A DNA stretch of 64,000 nucleotides from Acidobacteriota bacterium (GCA_020851565.1 JADZCN010000121.1:1-64000), one strand, 5' to 3'; positions 26,101 through 36,002 are shown, numbered from the stretch's first letter. The notes: generated from the letters alone by a model not told the origin. A program made the numbers and translations.

Positions 26101-26107
26101 AACGCAC

Positions 26108-27340
26108 CTACAGGCTGCGCGCGAAGCCGAGGTGCTCGTCGTCCGGTGTCGTCTCGCCGGTCACGTGCCGCAGCAAAACGCGGCTGGCGAGGTAGGCACG
26201 TGCGGGGTCGTGCCCGGTGCCGAGAGCAAAGAGCTGATGGGGGAAGTTCCGGTGCGGCCCCGCATACAGCCCGCCGTCGTGGCTCTGGGCGACCGGCATG
26301 GACCACCCGTAGGCCGGCAGCACGCCCGAGATGTCGGGGTAGAGCCGGGTCAACTCGTACATGAGCTGGCCGGTGCGCTGCACGTCGGCCTTCTCGCGCT
26401 GCCGCGCGGGGATGCGCGGGCCATCGGCCCCGGCCACCATCACGCGGTGATCGCCGGTCCATCGGATCAGGTGCGCGGGCTGCTCGATATCGGTGACGAT
26501 GCCCGCACGCGGGCCCACCGCCTTACGGACCAACGGGGGGAGCTCGGCACTGAGCACCACCGATCGCTCCTCGAAGCGGAAATGACGCTTGAGCGCCTTG
26601 ACCAGCGGGGTGGGCTCCCCCGTGCAGTGCGCCACGCGTTCCGCCGTGATCCGGCCCGCGGAGGTCACCACCGTCGCGACCTTCCGATCGAAGGTCACCT
26701 TCGTCACCGCCGATCGCTCGTAGATCTGCGCGCCGCGCGCCACCGCGGCCCTGGCGAACCCGAGGACCAGACGGTAGGGATCGCACTGGGCCCAACCGGG
26801 CAGCCGCGCCCCGCCGGCGGTCTCGATGGCCACGGCCCTGGCCACCGCCGCGGGCTTGTGCCACGCCGCTTCGAGATCCGCCCCGCGGCGCTCGTCCACG
26901 TCCCTCTGCAGCGCCTTGGTGGGGCAGCCGACGGGCGCGACGCGCCAGGCATCCCGCGCGTCCATCTCGGCCTTGATCCCGAGCCGCCGCGCCGCAGCCG
27001 CGAGGTCCAGCACCGCGCGGTGCATGTGCTCGAAATGCGCCCGGGCCACGCGGCGTCCAGCCTGGGCCTGGAGGTCGACAAATGAGGTGCTGCCCTCGGC
27101 CGACGCGATGCCGGGCCCGAGCCCGCTGCCCCCACTGCCGAGCCTGTCGGCCTCGAGGAGAATCACGCGCACGCCCGCCGCGGCGCAGGCGTAGGCCGTC
27201 ATGACACCGGCCAGCCCGCCCCCGATGACGACCAGCGGCGCCTCGACAGGCCCCTTCGACTTGAAGACGGGAAACGCGGGACGCTTGCTCGCGGGAAACC
27301 GATCGAGCCACGGCGAAACGCCGTACCGTGTGGCGGGCAC
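26108..27340 (-). CDS. FAD-dependent amino-acid oxidase-like oxidoreductase (DAO family)
   Basis: A 410-residue flavoprotein. The dinucleotide-binding motif is VVIGGGLAGVMTAYACAAAG, followed by LLEADRLGSGGSGLGPGIAS, typical of glycine oxidase/D-amino-acid dehydrogenase relatives. A second FAD contact region (TSAGRITAERVAHCTGEPTPL) and a C-terminal VAQSHDGGLYAGPHRNFPHQLFALG-like segment are visible, close to the glycine-oxidase pattern. The substrate is unknown and there is no signal peptide. The start is GTG at 27340, with TAATAT ending 6 bases before it, so the message is probably leaderless. The TonB receptor lies downstream on the same strand, separated by repeats. Confidence 0.85.
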   Translation of the reverse strand: MPATRYGVSPWLDRFPASKRPAFPVFKSKGPVEAPLVVIGGGLAGVMTAYACAAAGVRVILLEADRLGSGGSGLGPGIASAEGSTSFVDLQAQAGRRVARAHFEHMHRAVLDLAAAARRLGIKAEMDARDAWRVAPVGCPTKALQRDVDERRGADLEAAWHKPAAVARAVAIETAGGARLPGWAQCDPYRLVLGFARAAVARGAQIYERSAVTKVTFDRKVATVVTSAGRITAERVAHCTGEPTPLVKALKRHFRFEERSVVLSAELPPLVRKAVGPRAGIVTDIEQPAHLIRWTGDHRVMVAGADGPRIPARQREKADVQRTGQLMYELTRLYPDISGVLPAYGWSMPVAQSHDGGLYAGPHRNFPHQLFALGTGHDPARAYLASRVLLRHVTGETTPDDEHLGFARSL

Positions 27341-27346
27341 GGGGGG

Positions 27347-27352
27347 ATATTA
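27347..27352 (-). promoter_or_regulatory. Candidate leaderless -10 box (TAATAT) for FAD oxidase
   Basis: TAATAT on the minus strand is separated by only six bases (all C on that strand) from the GTG start at 27340. This spacing would place transcription at the start codon itself. Confidence 0.4.
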
Positions 27353-27360
27353 GCAGCCTC

Positions 27361-27403
27361 GGGTTCTGGGGTTCTGGGGTTCTGGGGTTCTGGGGTTCTG
27401 GGG
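27361..27403. repeat. GGGTTCTG 8-bp tandem array
   Basis: Five perfect GGGTTCTG units plus GGG. About 50 bases further on (27452-27479) a GAACCTCA run lies in near-complementary orientation, so the two can form a large hairpin. The ada stop codon (27474-27476) is inside that second run. The 8-bp period is not a multiple of three and the array is intergenic. Confidence 0.9.
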
Positions 27404-27473
27404 TCGGAGTAGTTGCGCTCCTGTGCGCGTGATTTTGGAACGGCGCACCTCGGAACCTGAGAACCTCAGAACC

Positions 27474-28580
27474 TCAGAAACCGTCCCCCCGCCCCCTGGC
27501 CCTGGCCTCCCTCGACAGCAGCTTCTTCTTCCGCTCCACCCCCCACCGGTATCCACCCAGTCCGCCGCCGCTCTGCACGACGCGGTGGCAGGGCACGACC
27601 AGGGCGACCGGGTTCGTCGCACAGGCCCGCGCCACGGCACGCACGGCGCGCGGCGCGCCGATCGAGCGGGCCACGTCCGCGTACGGGCGCGTCTCGCCGT
27701 AGGGGATGGCCTGCAGCGCGCGCCACACCTTCCACTGGAACGCCGTCGCGCGCACGTCGATGGGCAGATCCAGCGCGGGCAGGTCCCCCCGCAGGTGCTG
27801 GACGATGGCCTGGACCCAGTCGTGGCGGGCCTTCTCGCCCTCCCGAATCTCGGCCGCGCGGTACTCCTGCCTGAGGTCCCGGGCCAACTGCTCATCCGAG
27901 TCACCAATCTTCACCGCGCACACGCCGCTCGCGGTGGTCGCCACCAGCAGGCGGCCAAGCGGGCAGGGCACGATGGAGTACGCCACCTGCATGCCCGCGC
28001 CGCCCCGTCGATACACCGACGGCGGCATCCCGCGCGTAGCGGCACTCTCGTACACGCGGCTCGGCGATCCGTACCCGGCCGCGTAGATGGCCGTCGTCAC
28101 GTCGTCACCACGGCGAAGGCCGGCCCTCAGCCGGCGGGCGCGGCACGCGGCCTGGAACTCGCGCGGCGAGACCCCCACCAGCGCCTTGAAGCGGCGCTGC
28201 AGGTGGGATGGGCTCATCGACGCCAGGCGTCCCAGCCGAGCCAGCGTCACCGGCTCGTCCACGTGGGCGGCCAGGTAGGCCGACACGCGGCGCACCGCGT
28301 CCATCCCGGGCACGCCGGCGTCCACCGCGTCCGGTGTGCAGCGCCGGCAGGGGCGAAACCCCTCCGCCCGCGCCGCCGCTGGGGTGTCGAAGAACCGCAC
28401 GCGGTCGGCACGCGGGCGACGGCTGGGGCAGCTCGGCCGGCAGTACACCCCGGTCGAGGTGACCCCGTAGACGAACGAGCCGTCGGCGCCCGCATCGCGC
28501 CCCGCCAGCGCCTTCCACCGCGGATCCAGTCCCGTGTCCTGCGCCATGTCGACGAGTTCATGCTGCATCATGAGGGGCAC
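27474..28580 (-). CDS. ada: Ada: methylphosphotriester sensor, AraC activator and O6-alkylguanine-DNA methyltransferase
   Basis: A 368-residue bifunctional alkylation-repair protein. The N-terminal Ada zinc domain shows YCRPSCPSR and CRRC ligands, including the methyl-acceptor Cys. An AraC-type helix-turn-helix domain (LARLGRLASMSPSHLQRRF, TTAIYAAGYGSPSRVYES) follows. The C-terminal methyltransferase has the active-site motif VVPCHRVV and GGYRWGVERK. It repairs methyl phosphotriesters and O6-methylguanine and activates alkylation-response genes. GTG 28580 is the open-frame start, and ATG 28571 or 28568 are equally possible. No alkB or alkA is adjacent. The stop lies in a GAACCTCA repeat that extends into the 3' region. 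Confidence 0.95.
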   Translation of the reverse strand: MPLMMQHELVDMAQDTGLDPRWKALAGRDAGADGSFVYGVTSTGVYCRPSCPSRRPRADRVRFFDTPAAARAEGFRPCRRCTPDAVDAGVPGMDAVRRVSAYLAAHVDEPVTLARLGRLASMSPSHLQRRFKALVGVSPREFQAACRARRLRAGLRRGDDVTTAIYAAGYGSPSRVYESAATRGMPPSVYRRGGAGMQVAYSIVPCPLGRLLVATTASGVCAVKIGDSDEQLARDLRQEYRAAEIREGEKARHDWVQAIVQHLRGDLPALDLPIDVRATAFQWKVWRALQAIPYGETRPYADVARSIGAPRAVRAVARACATNPVALVVPCHRVVQSGGGLGGYRWGVERKKKLLSREARARGRGDGF

Positions 28581-28682
28581 GATACGCTACCGCTTCCGGG
28601 CCCGACGATCCGGGGATTGCGGGCAGAGTCGGCGGAGCCTGCCCGTCACAGCTCGCGCTAGGCCCGGGGCGAGCGAAGGCGG

Positions 28683-28688
28683 GATAAT
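28683..28688 (+). promoter_or_regulatory. Candidate leaderless -10 box (GATAAT) for acylase gene
   Basis: GATAAT ends nine bases before the ATG at 28698. There is no Shine-Dalgarno sequence in the intervening TGTCCCCGC. Confidence 0.4.
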
Positions 28689-28697
28689 TGTCCCCGC

Positions 28698-31172
28698 ATG
28701 GTGAAGACGCTCCTTCGCGTGGCCCTGGCGCTCGTCGCGCTCGTGCTCGTCGTCGCGATCGCCGGCGGATGCTATGCGCGTTCGCGACTGCGCGCCAGCC
28801 TGCCGGTGGTGGAGGGCACGCGCACCGTCGCCGGGCTCTCGGCGCCAGTAACCGTCGCACGCGATGCCCTCGGCGTGCCGGCCATCGACGGCGCGACCCG
28901 CGAGGACGTCGCGCGCGCACTCGGGTTCCTCCACGCGCAGGATCGGTTCTTCCAGATGGATCTCCAGCGTCGCCAGCCGGCCGGTGAGCTGAGCGCGCTC
29001 GTCGGCGAGCGCGCTTTCGAAGCCGATGCCGAGATGCGCGTGCACCGCTTCCGCCGCGTCGCCGAAGACGCCTACGCGCGCACCGCTCCGGCGTGGAGAG
29101 CCCTCCTCGACGCGTACACCGCCGGGGTGAACGCGGGGTTGACCGGACTCGGTGCCCCGCCCTTCGAGTACCTGCTCCTCGGCACGGCGCCCGAGCCGTG
29201 GAAGCCGGAGGACTCCATCCTCACGGTGCTCGCGATGTTCCAGTCGCTGCAAGGGCGCCAGGCCAGCTTCGAGCGGACGAACCAGCAGTTGCGTGACGCG
29301 CTCCCGGAACCGATGTTTCGCTTCCTTGCAGCGACCGGGTCTTCCTGGGAGGCTCCGGCGGATGGCGAGCCGCTCGCGCGCCCGCCGGTGCCGGGCCCGG
29401 ACGTCCTGGATCTCCGAACACCCGGCGCGGCGTCCCGACCCGCGGCCTCCAGCCATTCCGTGGCGCCGCGAACAGACCCGGTGTGCGGGCCACTCGCGTG
29501 GCCCTCGCGCGTCGCGCTCACCTGCGACGAAGCCGCCACTCTCGGATCGAACAATTGGGCCGTGGACGGGGCGCACAGCGCGACCGGCGCGGCGCTGCTC
29601 GCCAACGACATGCACCTGGGCATCTCGGTGCCGAACATCTGGTATCGCGCCTCGATGGCGTTTCCCGATCCGGCGGATCCGCTCGCGCGCACGCGCCTGG
29701 TCGGCGTGACGCTCCCCGGCCTGCCGGGCATCGTCGTCGGCAGCAACGGGTTCGTGGCGTGGGGCTTCACCAACGCCGGCGGCGACTGGAGCGATCTCGT
29801 GCGCATCGAGCCGGACCCGCGCGATCCCGCCCTCTATCTCTCGCCGGATGGGCCGCGGCCGTTCCACGTATCCGAAGAAGCCATTGCCATCAAGGATGCA
29901 CCCGCGCGATCCGTCAGCGTCCGCACCACCATCTGGGGCCCTATCGTCTGGAAGGACAGCAGCGGCCGCGAGTACGCGCAGCGGTGGGTGGCGCACGACC
30001 CCGACGTGCTGTCGAGCGACCTCACGCGCCCGGAGCGGACCCGGAACGTGGACGAAGCGCTCGTGGCCGTGGCGGGGCTCGGCATCCCCAACCAGAACGT
30101 GGCCATCGCCGATCGCACGGGCCGGATCGCCTGGACGGTGGGTGGCGCCATTCCCCGGCGCCGCGGCCTCGACGGCTTCACGTCCGAGTCGTGGGCGGAC
30201 GGGTCGAAAGCCTGGGACGGCTACCTGCAGCCCACGGAGTTCCCGCGCATCGTGGATCCCGGGAGCGGCCGCATCTGGACCGCCAACGCGCCGGTGGTGG
30301 ATGGCGCGATGCTCGGCATCATCGGCGACGGCGGCTACGCGGAAGGCATCCGCGCGCGGATCATCCGCGATCGCCTGATGTCCGTCGAGCGCGCGACAAC
30401 CAACCAGATGCTCGATGTGCAGATGGACGACTCTGCCCTGTTCCTGGATCGCTGGCGCACGCTCGCGCTGACCACGCTCGACTCCCGGGCCGCGACGAAC
30501 AGTAGCGACTCGCTGCAAGGGTACCGGGCCGAGTTTCGCCGGCTGCTGGAATCCACGTGGACGGGCAGGGCCTCGCCCGATTCGGTGGCGTACAGGCTGG
30601 TGCGCACATTCCGCGGACAGGTCGTCCGCGCCGTCCTGGGCTTCGTGACCGCGCCGGCGCTGGCCAGGGATCCGTCATTCGAGTTCGCGCGGCTGCTCAG
30701 GCCCGAGGGACCGGTCTGGCAGCTGGTGACCGAGCGGCCGTTCCACCTGCTCGAGAGCCGCTATGCGTCGTGGGACGAGCTGCTGCTGGGCGCCATCGAC
30801 GCGGCCATCGTCGAGCTGACGGAGGACGGTCGCTCGCTCGACAGCCGCACGTGGGGCGAGGCCAATCGCGCGCAGATCGCGCACCCGCTGGCTTCGGCCG
30901 TCCCGCTCCTCGGCCGCTGGCTCGTGATGCCGGAGGATCCGCTCCCGGGCGATGTGTTCACGCCGCGCGCGCACTCGCCGCGGACCGGGCCTTCCGAGCG
31001 CATGGTGGTTTCTCCGGGGCGCGAGGAAGAGGGCATCCTGCACATGCCCACGGGCCAGAGTGCGCACCCGCTGTCGCCACACTTCGACGATATGCACAGG
31101 GCATGGCTGGCCGGCCAGCCCGTGCCGATCCTCCCGGGCGCGCCCCGGCACACCCTGACGCTGACGCCCTAG
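28698..31172 (+). CDS. Penicillin acylase-family Ntn-hydrolase
   Basis: An 824-residue exported or membrane-anchored acylase. An N-terminal hydrophobic helix (VALALVALVLVVAIAGG) precedes an alpha chain (GVPAIDGATREDVARALGFLHAQDRFFQMDLQRR). The autoproteolysis site precedes Ser284 in TLGSNNWAV, which becomes the N-terminal nucleophile of the beta chain. LLANDMHLGISVPNIWY and the conserved GFTNAGGDWSDL region match the family. Such enzymes cleave amides, including beta-lactams, acyl-homoserine lactones and N-acyl amino acids. The true substrate is unknown. A near-consensus GATAAT lies nine bases upstream of the ATG, without a ribosome site. Confidence 0.92.
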   Translation: MVKTLLRVALALVALVLVVAIAGGCYARSRLRASLPVVEGTRTVAGLSAPVTVARDALGVPAIDGATREDVARALGFLHAQDRFFQMDLQRRQPAGELSALVGERAFEADAEMRVHRFRRVAEDAYARTAPAWRALLDAYTAGVNAGLTGLGAPPFEYLLLGTAPEPWKPEDSILTVLAMFQSLQGRQASFERTNQQLRDALPEPMFRFLAATGSSWEAPADGEPLARPPVPGPDVLDLRTPGAASRPAASSHSVAPRTDPVCGPLAWPSRVALTCDEAATLGSNNWAVDGAHSATGAALLANDMHLGISVPNIWYRASMAFPDPADPLARTRLVGVTLPGLPGIVVGSNGFVAWGFTNAGGDWSDLVRIEPDPRDPALYLSPDGPRPFHVSEEAIAIKDAPARSVSVRTTIWGPIVWKDSSGREYAQRWVAHDPDVLSSDLTRPERTRNVDEALVAVAGLGIPNQNVAIADRTGRIAWTVGGAIPRRRGLDGFTSESWADGSKAWDGYLQPTEFPRIVDPGSGRIWTANAPVVDGAMLGIIGDGGYAEGIRARIIRDRLMSVERATTNQMLDVQMDDSALFLDRWRTLALTTLDSRAATNSSDSLQGYRAEFRRLLESTWTGRASPDSVAYRLVRTFRGQVVRAVLGFVTAPALARDPSFEFARLLRPEGPVWQLVTERPFHLLESRYASWDELLLGAIDAAIVELTEDGRSLDSRTWGEANRAQIAHPLASAVPLLGRWLVMPEDPLPGDVFTPRAHSPRTGPSERMVVSPGREEEGILHMPTGQSAHPLSPHFDDMHRAWLAGQPVPILPGAPRHTLTLTP

Positions 31173-31288
31173 GGTCTGGCCCCGATTACGATCCTGTTCG
31201 GGCGCGTTCGGAAGCCGCACACGATCCCGCCAAACCGGCCCGTCTCGTCACCACTGAGCTCGGCGCGATCCTTGCTCAGTGCCGCGCC

Positions 31289-34200
31289 ATGTCAAGACGA
31301 ACGACTCGAGTGCTGCACGGAATGGCCGGCTTCTTCCTCAGCCTCGCCCTGGGCGGGCAGGCCTCCGCCGACCCGGTCACGAGCTCCACCCTCGGCTGGG
31401 CCATCAACGGCATCGTCAGTGAGGTGGCCCGCGCGGGCGATGTCGCCTTTGTTGGCGGCTCGTTCGGCACGGTGGCGCCGGCGCCCAACCTGGTTCACGG
31501 CTTCGCGACGTTCGCCACCGATTCGGCGGTCCCGGTGCTGCCAAGCCTCGACGTCAATGGTCGCGTGCGTGCAGTCGTGGCCCTGCCCGGGGGCGGGTGG
31601 CTCATCGGCGGCGAGTTCACGCAGGTGAACGGTCAGGCGCGCAGCCGCATCGCCCGCCTTCTCGCAGACGGCACGGTCGACTCCGGGTTCTCGGTCTCGA
31701 TGAACGGGACGGTCTGGGCGATGGCCGCGAGCGGCACGCGTGTCTTCCTCGGGGGCTCGTTCACGACGGTGAATGGCTCGCCACGCCTTCGGATGGCCGC
31801 GCTCGACGCCGCGACGGGGGCCCTCGACGCCACCTTCACGCCGGACGTCGAAGGCGGCTCCAGCCCGTCGGTGCGCAGCCTCGTCGTGGCCGGTGGCTCC
31901 GCGTACTTCGGCGGCTCGTTCGCGATGGTCAATGGCGCCTCGCAGGCCAACCTCGGCGCGGTGGACGCGACCACGGGCGATTCCGTGGCCGGCTTCACCG
32001 GCACGGCAGACGGCCGCATCAACGCGCTCGTCGCCAGCGGCACGTCGGTGGTGGCCGCGGGCGAATTCATGAACATCGGTGGCGAAGCGCGTCGGGGCGT
32101 GGCGCGCCTGGTTGCCGCGACGGGCCTGGCCGATGCGGCGTTCGATGCCGGCGCCGACGGCGACGTCGCCGCGGTGGCCTTGTCGGGCACGACGGTCTTC
32201 GTCGGCGGGTCGTTCGGGCACATGGGAGGCCAGCCGCGAGAGCACCTCGCGCAGCTGAACCTCGCCGACGGCAGCGCGACGCCGTGGAATCCCGGTGCCG
32301 ACGCCGACGTTCAGAGCCTGGCGCTCGCCGGGACGGCGCTCGTGGTTGCCGGCGACTTCGACGAGATCGGTGGCGCGGAGCGCCTGTACCTGGCGGCGCT
32401 CGATGCGACGAGCTCTGCCGGCGCCGCCCTGCCCTGGAACCCATCGCTCAACGACGGCGCCGACTTCGCCCACGTGGACGCGGCGGGCCACGTGTTCACG
32501 TCTGGCAGCTTCAACTTCTTCGGCGCGGTGAAGCGCGAGAACCTGGCGGCCATCGACCTGCTGACCGGCGAGCTGCTGCCGTGGAATCCGGGCGCCAACG
32601 GCTGGATCCGCGCGCTCGACGTCCTGGGTAACACCGTGTACATCGGCGGCGACTTCACGACGATCGGCGGCGAATCGCGTGCGCACATCGCCGCGCTCGA
32701 CGTGGTGACTGGCGCGGTGTCGTCCTGGACCGCCGAACCCAACGCGCGTGTGAACGGGCTGATGGTCTCGGGCAACGCGATCTACTTCGTCGGCGAGTTC
32801 TCGCAGGTGAAGAACAGCACGTCGCGCGGCCGCGGTGCAGCCGTGGCCACAGACGGCACGGTGCTGCCATGGAACCCCGCGGCCAATGCGGCCGTCGAGT
32901 CGCTCTTCGTCGAGGGCGACCGCGTCTACCTGGGCGGCGACTTCACCACCCTGGGCGGCGTGTCGCACGAGCGGCTCGGAGCCGTGGACGTCACGACGGG
33001 CGCCGAGGTCACGGCCTTTGCGCCATCGGTGAACGGCCCGGTGTATCGGGTGGACGCCCAGGACGGCCTCGTCTTCTTCGGCGGCGATTTCAGCCTCGTG
33101 AACGGCTCCACGCGTGACAACGTGGCGGCGGTGAAGGCCGCGCCCGGCATGGTGGACGACGGAGAGCTGCAGGGCTGGAATCCGCAGGTGGGCGGCCCGG
33201 TGTACGACATCGACGCGTTTGGTGACGACGTGTACCTGTCTGGCGGGTTCGGCTCGGTGGGCGGGGAGTCGCGTCCCGGGATTGCCATGGTGGACGCGCT
33301 CGCGAGCGGCGGGGCGGTCCGCGCGTGGGAACCGGAAGACGTGAGCGGCGGCGCGGTTTCGGTGATCGACACCTCCGAGACGGCGGTGCTGTTCGGGGGC
33401 CTGCTGAACGATCTCGACGGCATCAGTATCGGCGCCGTGCTCTACCCCGAGGCTGGCCTCGTGGGAGCGCCGCCGCCACCAACCACACCGGAGATTCTCG
33501 TCCGCGGCTCGCGGCTGACGATGACCTGGAATGCGCCGCCGCTCGGTGCCAGGCCCTCCGCGTACGTCATCGAGGGCGGCAGCGGGCCTGGCGGCCGGAA
33601 CCTGGCGAACTTCTCTACCGGCAGCACCGACACGTCATTCACCGCCAACGGGCTCGCCGCCGGTACCTACTTCGTGCGGATGCGCTCGGCGAACGCCTTC
33701 GGCGTCGGCGCAGCGACCCTGGAGCAGGCGGTGGTGGTGGGCGCGGCGGGATGCTCGGGGCCGCCGGCGCCGCCGCTCGACGTTCGCGCATCGGTCAACG
33801 GGTCGTCGGTGACCGTCACGTGGCGCGAAGCGCCCCAGTCGATCGCCACCTCGTACCGGCTGATCGCAGGCACGGCCAGCGGCAGCAGCAACGTCGGTAC
33901 CTTCGACGTGGGCGCGACCACGTCGTTCTCGACCACCGCGCCTCCGGGGGCGTACTTCGTGCGCGCGCAGGCCGTGAACCCGTGCGGCGCGGGGGCGCCG
34001 TCGGCCGAGGCGGTCGCGGTCGTGGGCAGTGTGGCCGTGCCGCCGGGACCGGTCTTCGCACTGTCAGGCGGCGCCTCGGGATCGACCGTGTCGCTCGAGT
34101 GGGCCGCCCCGTCGGTAGGGACCGGCCCCTTCCAGTACCGCGTGGAGGCGGGCAGCGCCTCGGGGCTCTCGAATCTGGCGACCCTGACGGTGCAGGCGCC

Positions 34201-34312
34201 GGCATTCGTGACCGCCGGTGTGCCGCCGGGCATCTACTACGTGCGCGTGCGCGCCATCACCGCGGCGGGCGTGGGCCCGGCAGGGAACGAGATCATCGTC
34301 GTCGTGCAGTGA
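31289..34312 (+). CDS. Secreted delta-60-repeat beta-propeller protein with FN3 modules
   Basis: A 1007-residue exported protein. The signal peptide is HGMAGFFLSLALGGQASA. From about residue 40 to 700 it is made of some fourteen repeats of about 48 residues with the core GG-x-F-x-x-(V/I)-(N/G)-G followed by L-A-A-L-D, the delta-60 (DUF5122) propeller pattern. Three FN3-like modules end the chain (GTYFVRMRSANAFGVG, GAYFVRAQAVNPCGAG, GIYYVRVRAITAAGVG), finishing AGNEIIVVVQ. No catalytic motif is seen. The in-frame ORF extends further upstream through the acylase gene, but the signal peptide fixes the start at 31289. It probably has a structural or adhesive role outside the cell. Confidence 0.87.
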   Translation: MSRRTTRVLHGMAGFFLSLALGGQASADPVTSSTLGWAINGIVSEVARAGDVAFVGGSFGTVAPAPNLVHGFATFATDSAVPVLPSLDVNGRVRAVVALPGGGWLIGGEFTQVNGQARSRIARLLADGTVDSGFSVSMNGTVWAMAASGTRVFLGGSFTTVNGSPRLRMAALDAATGALDATFTPDVEGGSSPSVRSLVVAGGSAYFGGSFAMVNGASQANLGAVDATTGDSVAGFTGTADGRINALVASGTSVVAAGEFMNIGGEARRGVARLVAATGLADAAFDAGADGDVAAVALSGTTVFVGGSFGHMGGQPREHLAQLNLADGSATPWNPGADADVQSLALAGTALVVAGDFDEIGGAERLYLAALDATSSAGAALPWNPSLNDGADFAHVDAAGHVFTSGSFNFFGAVKRENLAAIDLLTGELLPWNPGANGWIRALDVLGNTVYIGGDFTTIGGESRAHIAALDVVTGAVSSWTAEPNARVNGLMVSGNAIYFVGEFSQVKNSTSRGRGAAVATDGTVLPWNPAANAAVESLFVEGDRVYLGGDFTTLGGVSHERLGAVDVTTGAEVTAFAPSVNGPVYRVDAQDGLVFFGGDFSLVNGSTRDNVAAVKAAPGMVDDGELQGWNPQVGGPVYDIDAFGDDVYLSGGFGSVGGESRPGIAMVDALASGGAVRAWEPEDVSGGAVSVIDTSETAVLFGGLLNDLDGISIGAVLYPEAGLVGAPPPPTTPEILVRGSRLTMTWNAPPLGARPSAYVIEGGSGPGGRNLANFSTGSTDTSFTANGLAAGTYFVRMRSANAFGVGAATLEQAVVVGAAGCSGPPAPPLDVRASVNGSSVTVTWREAPQSIATSYRLIAGTASGSSNVGTFDVGATTSFSTTAPPGAYFVRAQAVNPCGAGAPSAEAVAVVGSVAVPPGPVFALSGGASGSTVSLEWAAPSVGTGPFQYRVEAGSASGLSNLATLTVQAPAFVTAGVPPGIYYVRVRAITAAGVGPAGNEIIVVVQ

Positions 34313-34331
34313 GACCGAGGGGTTCGAAGTC

Positions 34332-34348
34332 GACGGCGTGCCGCCGTC
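34332..34348. terminator. Hairpin between convergent genes
   Basis: GACGGC (34332-34337), loop GTGCC, GCCGTC (34343-34348). It sits in the 34-base gap between the propeller gene and purK and touches the purK stop. It has no T run, so it is at best a weak terminator. Confidence 0.4.
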
Positions 34349-35477
34349 AGAGGACGGCGCGCGCCGCGAGCACGCGTTCCATCGCCTGCTCCACCGTGTC
34401 CGCCACCACCGTGATGTGGCCCATCTTCCGGCCCGGGCGCGGGTCGCCCTTGCCGTACAGGTGCAGCGCGGCGCCGGGCACTGCGAGCGCGGCGTCCCAG
34501 TCGGGCTCGCCCTCGGCCCAGATTTCGCCCAGCAGGTTGGCCATGGCCGCGGGCCGCGCCTGCGCGGTGGATCCGAGCGGCAGCCCGCACACCGCGCGCA
34601 CCTGCTGCTCGAACTGGCTGGTGGCGCACGCCTCGATGGTGAGGTGACCTGAGTTGTGCGGCCGCGGCGCGATCTCGTTGACGAGCAGCTGGTGATCGCG
34701 CGTCACGAAGAACTCGACGCACAGCACGCCGACATACCCGAGCTCTTCCATCACACGGCGCGCCAGGGTTGCGGCCTGCGCCGCGACGGCCCTCGGTACG
34801 CGCGCGGGCGAGATCGAGACGTCGAGGATGTGGTTGGCGTGCTGGTTCTCGATGGCGCCGTAGTCGACCATGGCACCGTCGAGCCCGCGGGCCGCCACGA
34901 CCGAAATCTCACACGCGAAGTCGATCACGCGCTCGACGATGGCCTCCTGGTGCCCGATCACGCCCCACACCTGATCCGCCTGCTCGATGGCGGTGATGCG
35001 ATGCTGTCCCTTGCCGTCGTACCCGAACGCGGCCGTCTTGACGATGGCGGGCAGGCCGACCGTGCCCAGCGCCACGGCCAATTCGTCGAGCGACTGCACG
35101 CGCGTAAACGGCGGGACGGGAAAGCCGCGATCCGCGAGGAACGCCTTCTCGCGCGCGCGCTGCTGCGTGATGTGCAGTGCGGCGCCGCTCGGCCGGACGG
35201 GCGCGATCTCCGCCGCGGCGTCGGCAGCTTCGGCGGATACGTTCTCGAACTCGAAGGTCACGACCTCCACGCCGCCCGTGAACGTGCGGATGGCATCCAG
35301 GTCCTCGTAGTCCGCCGTGATCTCGAGGTCGGCCACCTGACCGGTGGGCGTGTCGATGCCCGGCGACAAGGTGTGCACGCGGTAGCCCATGCGGCGCGCG
35401 GCAAGCGCCATCATGCGGCCCAGCTGGCCGCTGCCGAGCACGCCAATGGTCCCGCCGGGGTGGACGATGCGGTTCAC
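34347..35477 (-). CDS. purK: PurK: N5-carboxyaminoimidazole ribonucleotide synthase
   Basis: A 376-residue ATP-grasp enzyme of purine synthesis that makes N5-CAIR from AIR, ATP and bicarbonate. Visible are the N-terminal [20 protein letters not shown], the ATP-binding [16 protein letters not shown] and the catalytic [13 protein letters not shown]. It begins with GTG at 35477, which overlaps the purE stop (GTGA), so the pair is translationally coupled in the usual purEK order. There is no sign of PurR or PurG-riboswitch control in the short leader of purE. Confidence 0.96.
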   Translation of the reverse strand: MNRIVHPGGTIGVLGSGQLGRMMALAARRMGYRVHTLSPGIDTPTGQVADLEITADYEDLDAIRTFTGGVEVVTFEFENVSAEAADAAAEIAPVRPSGAALHITQQRAREKAFLADRGFPVPPFTRVQSLDELAVALGTVGLPAIVKTAAFGYDGKGQHRITAIEQADQVWGVIGHQEAIVERVIDFACEISVVAARGLDGAMVDYGAIENQHANHILDVSISPARVPRAVAAQAATLARRVMEELGYVGVLCVEFFVTRDHQLLVNEIAPRPHNSGHLTIEACATSQFEQQVRAVCGLPLGSTAQARPAAMANLLGEIWAEGEPDWDAALAVPGAALHLYGKGDPRPGRKMGHITVVADTVEQAMERVLAARAVL

Positions 35478-35965
35478 GGCAGGTCCGCGGCGCGCACCTT
35501 CGCGGCCTGCTCCTCGCGGAACGCGCGCAGCCTGTCGCGCAGGTCGGGCCGCGTGGCGGCGAGGATGGCAACCGCGAACAGTCCCGCGTTGGTGGCTCCG
35601 GCCTTGCCGATCGCCATCGTGCCCACGGGAACGCCGCCGGGCATCTGGACGATCGAGAGCAGCGAGTCCAGCCCCTGCAGCGCCGCGCTCTGCACGGGCA
35701 CGCCCACGACGGGCAGCACGGTGTGGGCCGCGACCATGCCCGGCAGGTGCGCCGCACCGCCGGCGCCGGCGATGATCACCTGCACGCCCCGCGCCTCCGC
35801 GCCCTGCGCGAACTCCGCCATCCAGACCGGCGTGCGATGCGCCGACACCACGGCCTTTTCGTAGGGTACCCCGAAGCGCTCGAGCTCGAGGGCCGCATGA
35901 GCCATGGTGTCCCAGTCGGACGTCGAGCCCATGATCACGGCCACGAGCGGTGTGGAAGACGGCAT
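35474..35965 (-). CDS. purE: PurE: N5-CAIR mutase (class I)
   Basis: A 163-residue enzyme converting N5-CAIR to CAIR in purine synthesis. Class I signatures are present: [32 protein letters not shown] and [20 protein letters not shown]. The ATG at 35965 is chosen because the protein begins [13 protein letters not shown], and the in-frame extension upstream is a low-complexity leader. TATACT on the minus strand ends nine bases before the ATG with no ribosome site, suggesting a leaderless purEK transcript. Confidence 0.96.
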   Translation of the reverse strand: MPSSTPLVAVIMGSTSDWDTMAHAALELERFGVPYEKAVVSAHRTPVWMAEFAQGAEARGVQVIIAGAGGAAHLPGMVAAHTVLPVVGVPVQSAALQGLDSLLSIVQMPGGVPVGTMAIGKAGATNAGLFAVAILAATRPDLRDRLRAFREEQAAKVRAADLP

Positions 35966-35974
35966 CGGAACGGA

Positions 35975-35980
35975 AGTATA
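35975..35980 (-). promoter_or_regulatory. Candidate leaderless -10 box (TATACT) for purEK
   Basis: TATACT on the minus strand, with nine bases between it and the purE ATG at 35965. No Shine-Dalgarno sequence fits in this gap. Confidence 0.5.
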
Positions 35981-36002
35981 TTGCAGCCGCGCTCGGCACT
36001 CG

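Noticed and set aside
27361-27403. CRISPR array
   Set aside because: Units are 8 bp and directly adjacent, without unique spacers or cas genes. The same applies to the arrays at 39391 and 47665.
30557-31288. Possible fusion of the propeller protein with sequence inside the acylase gene
   Set aside because: The upstream part is an out-of-frame shadow of the acylase. A clear signal peptide starts at 31289.
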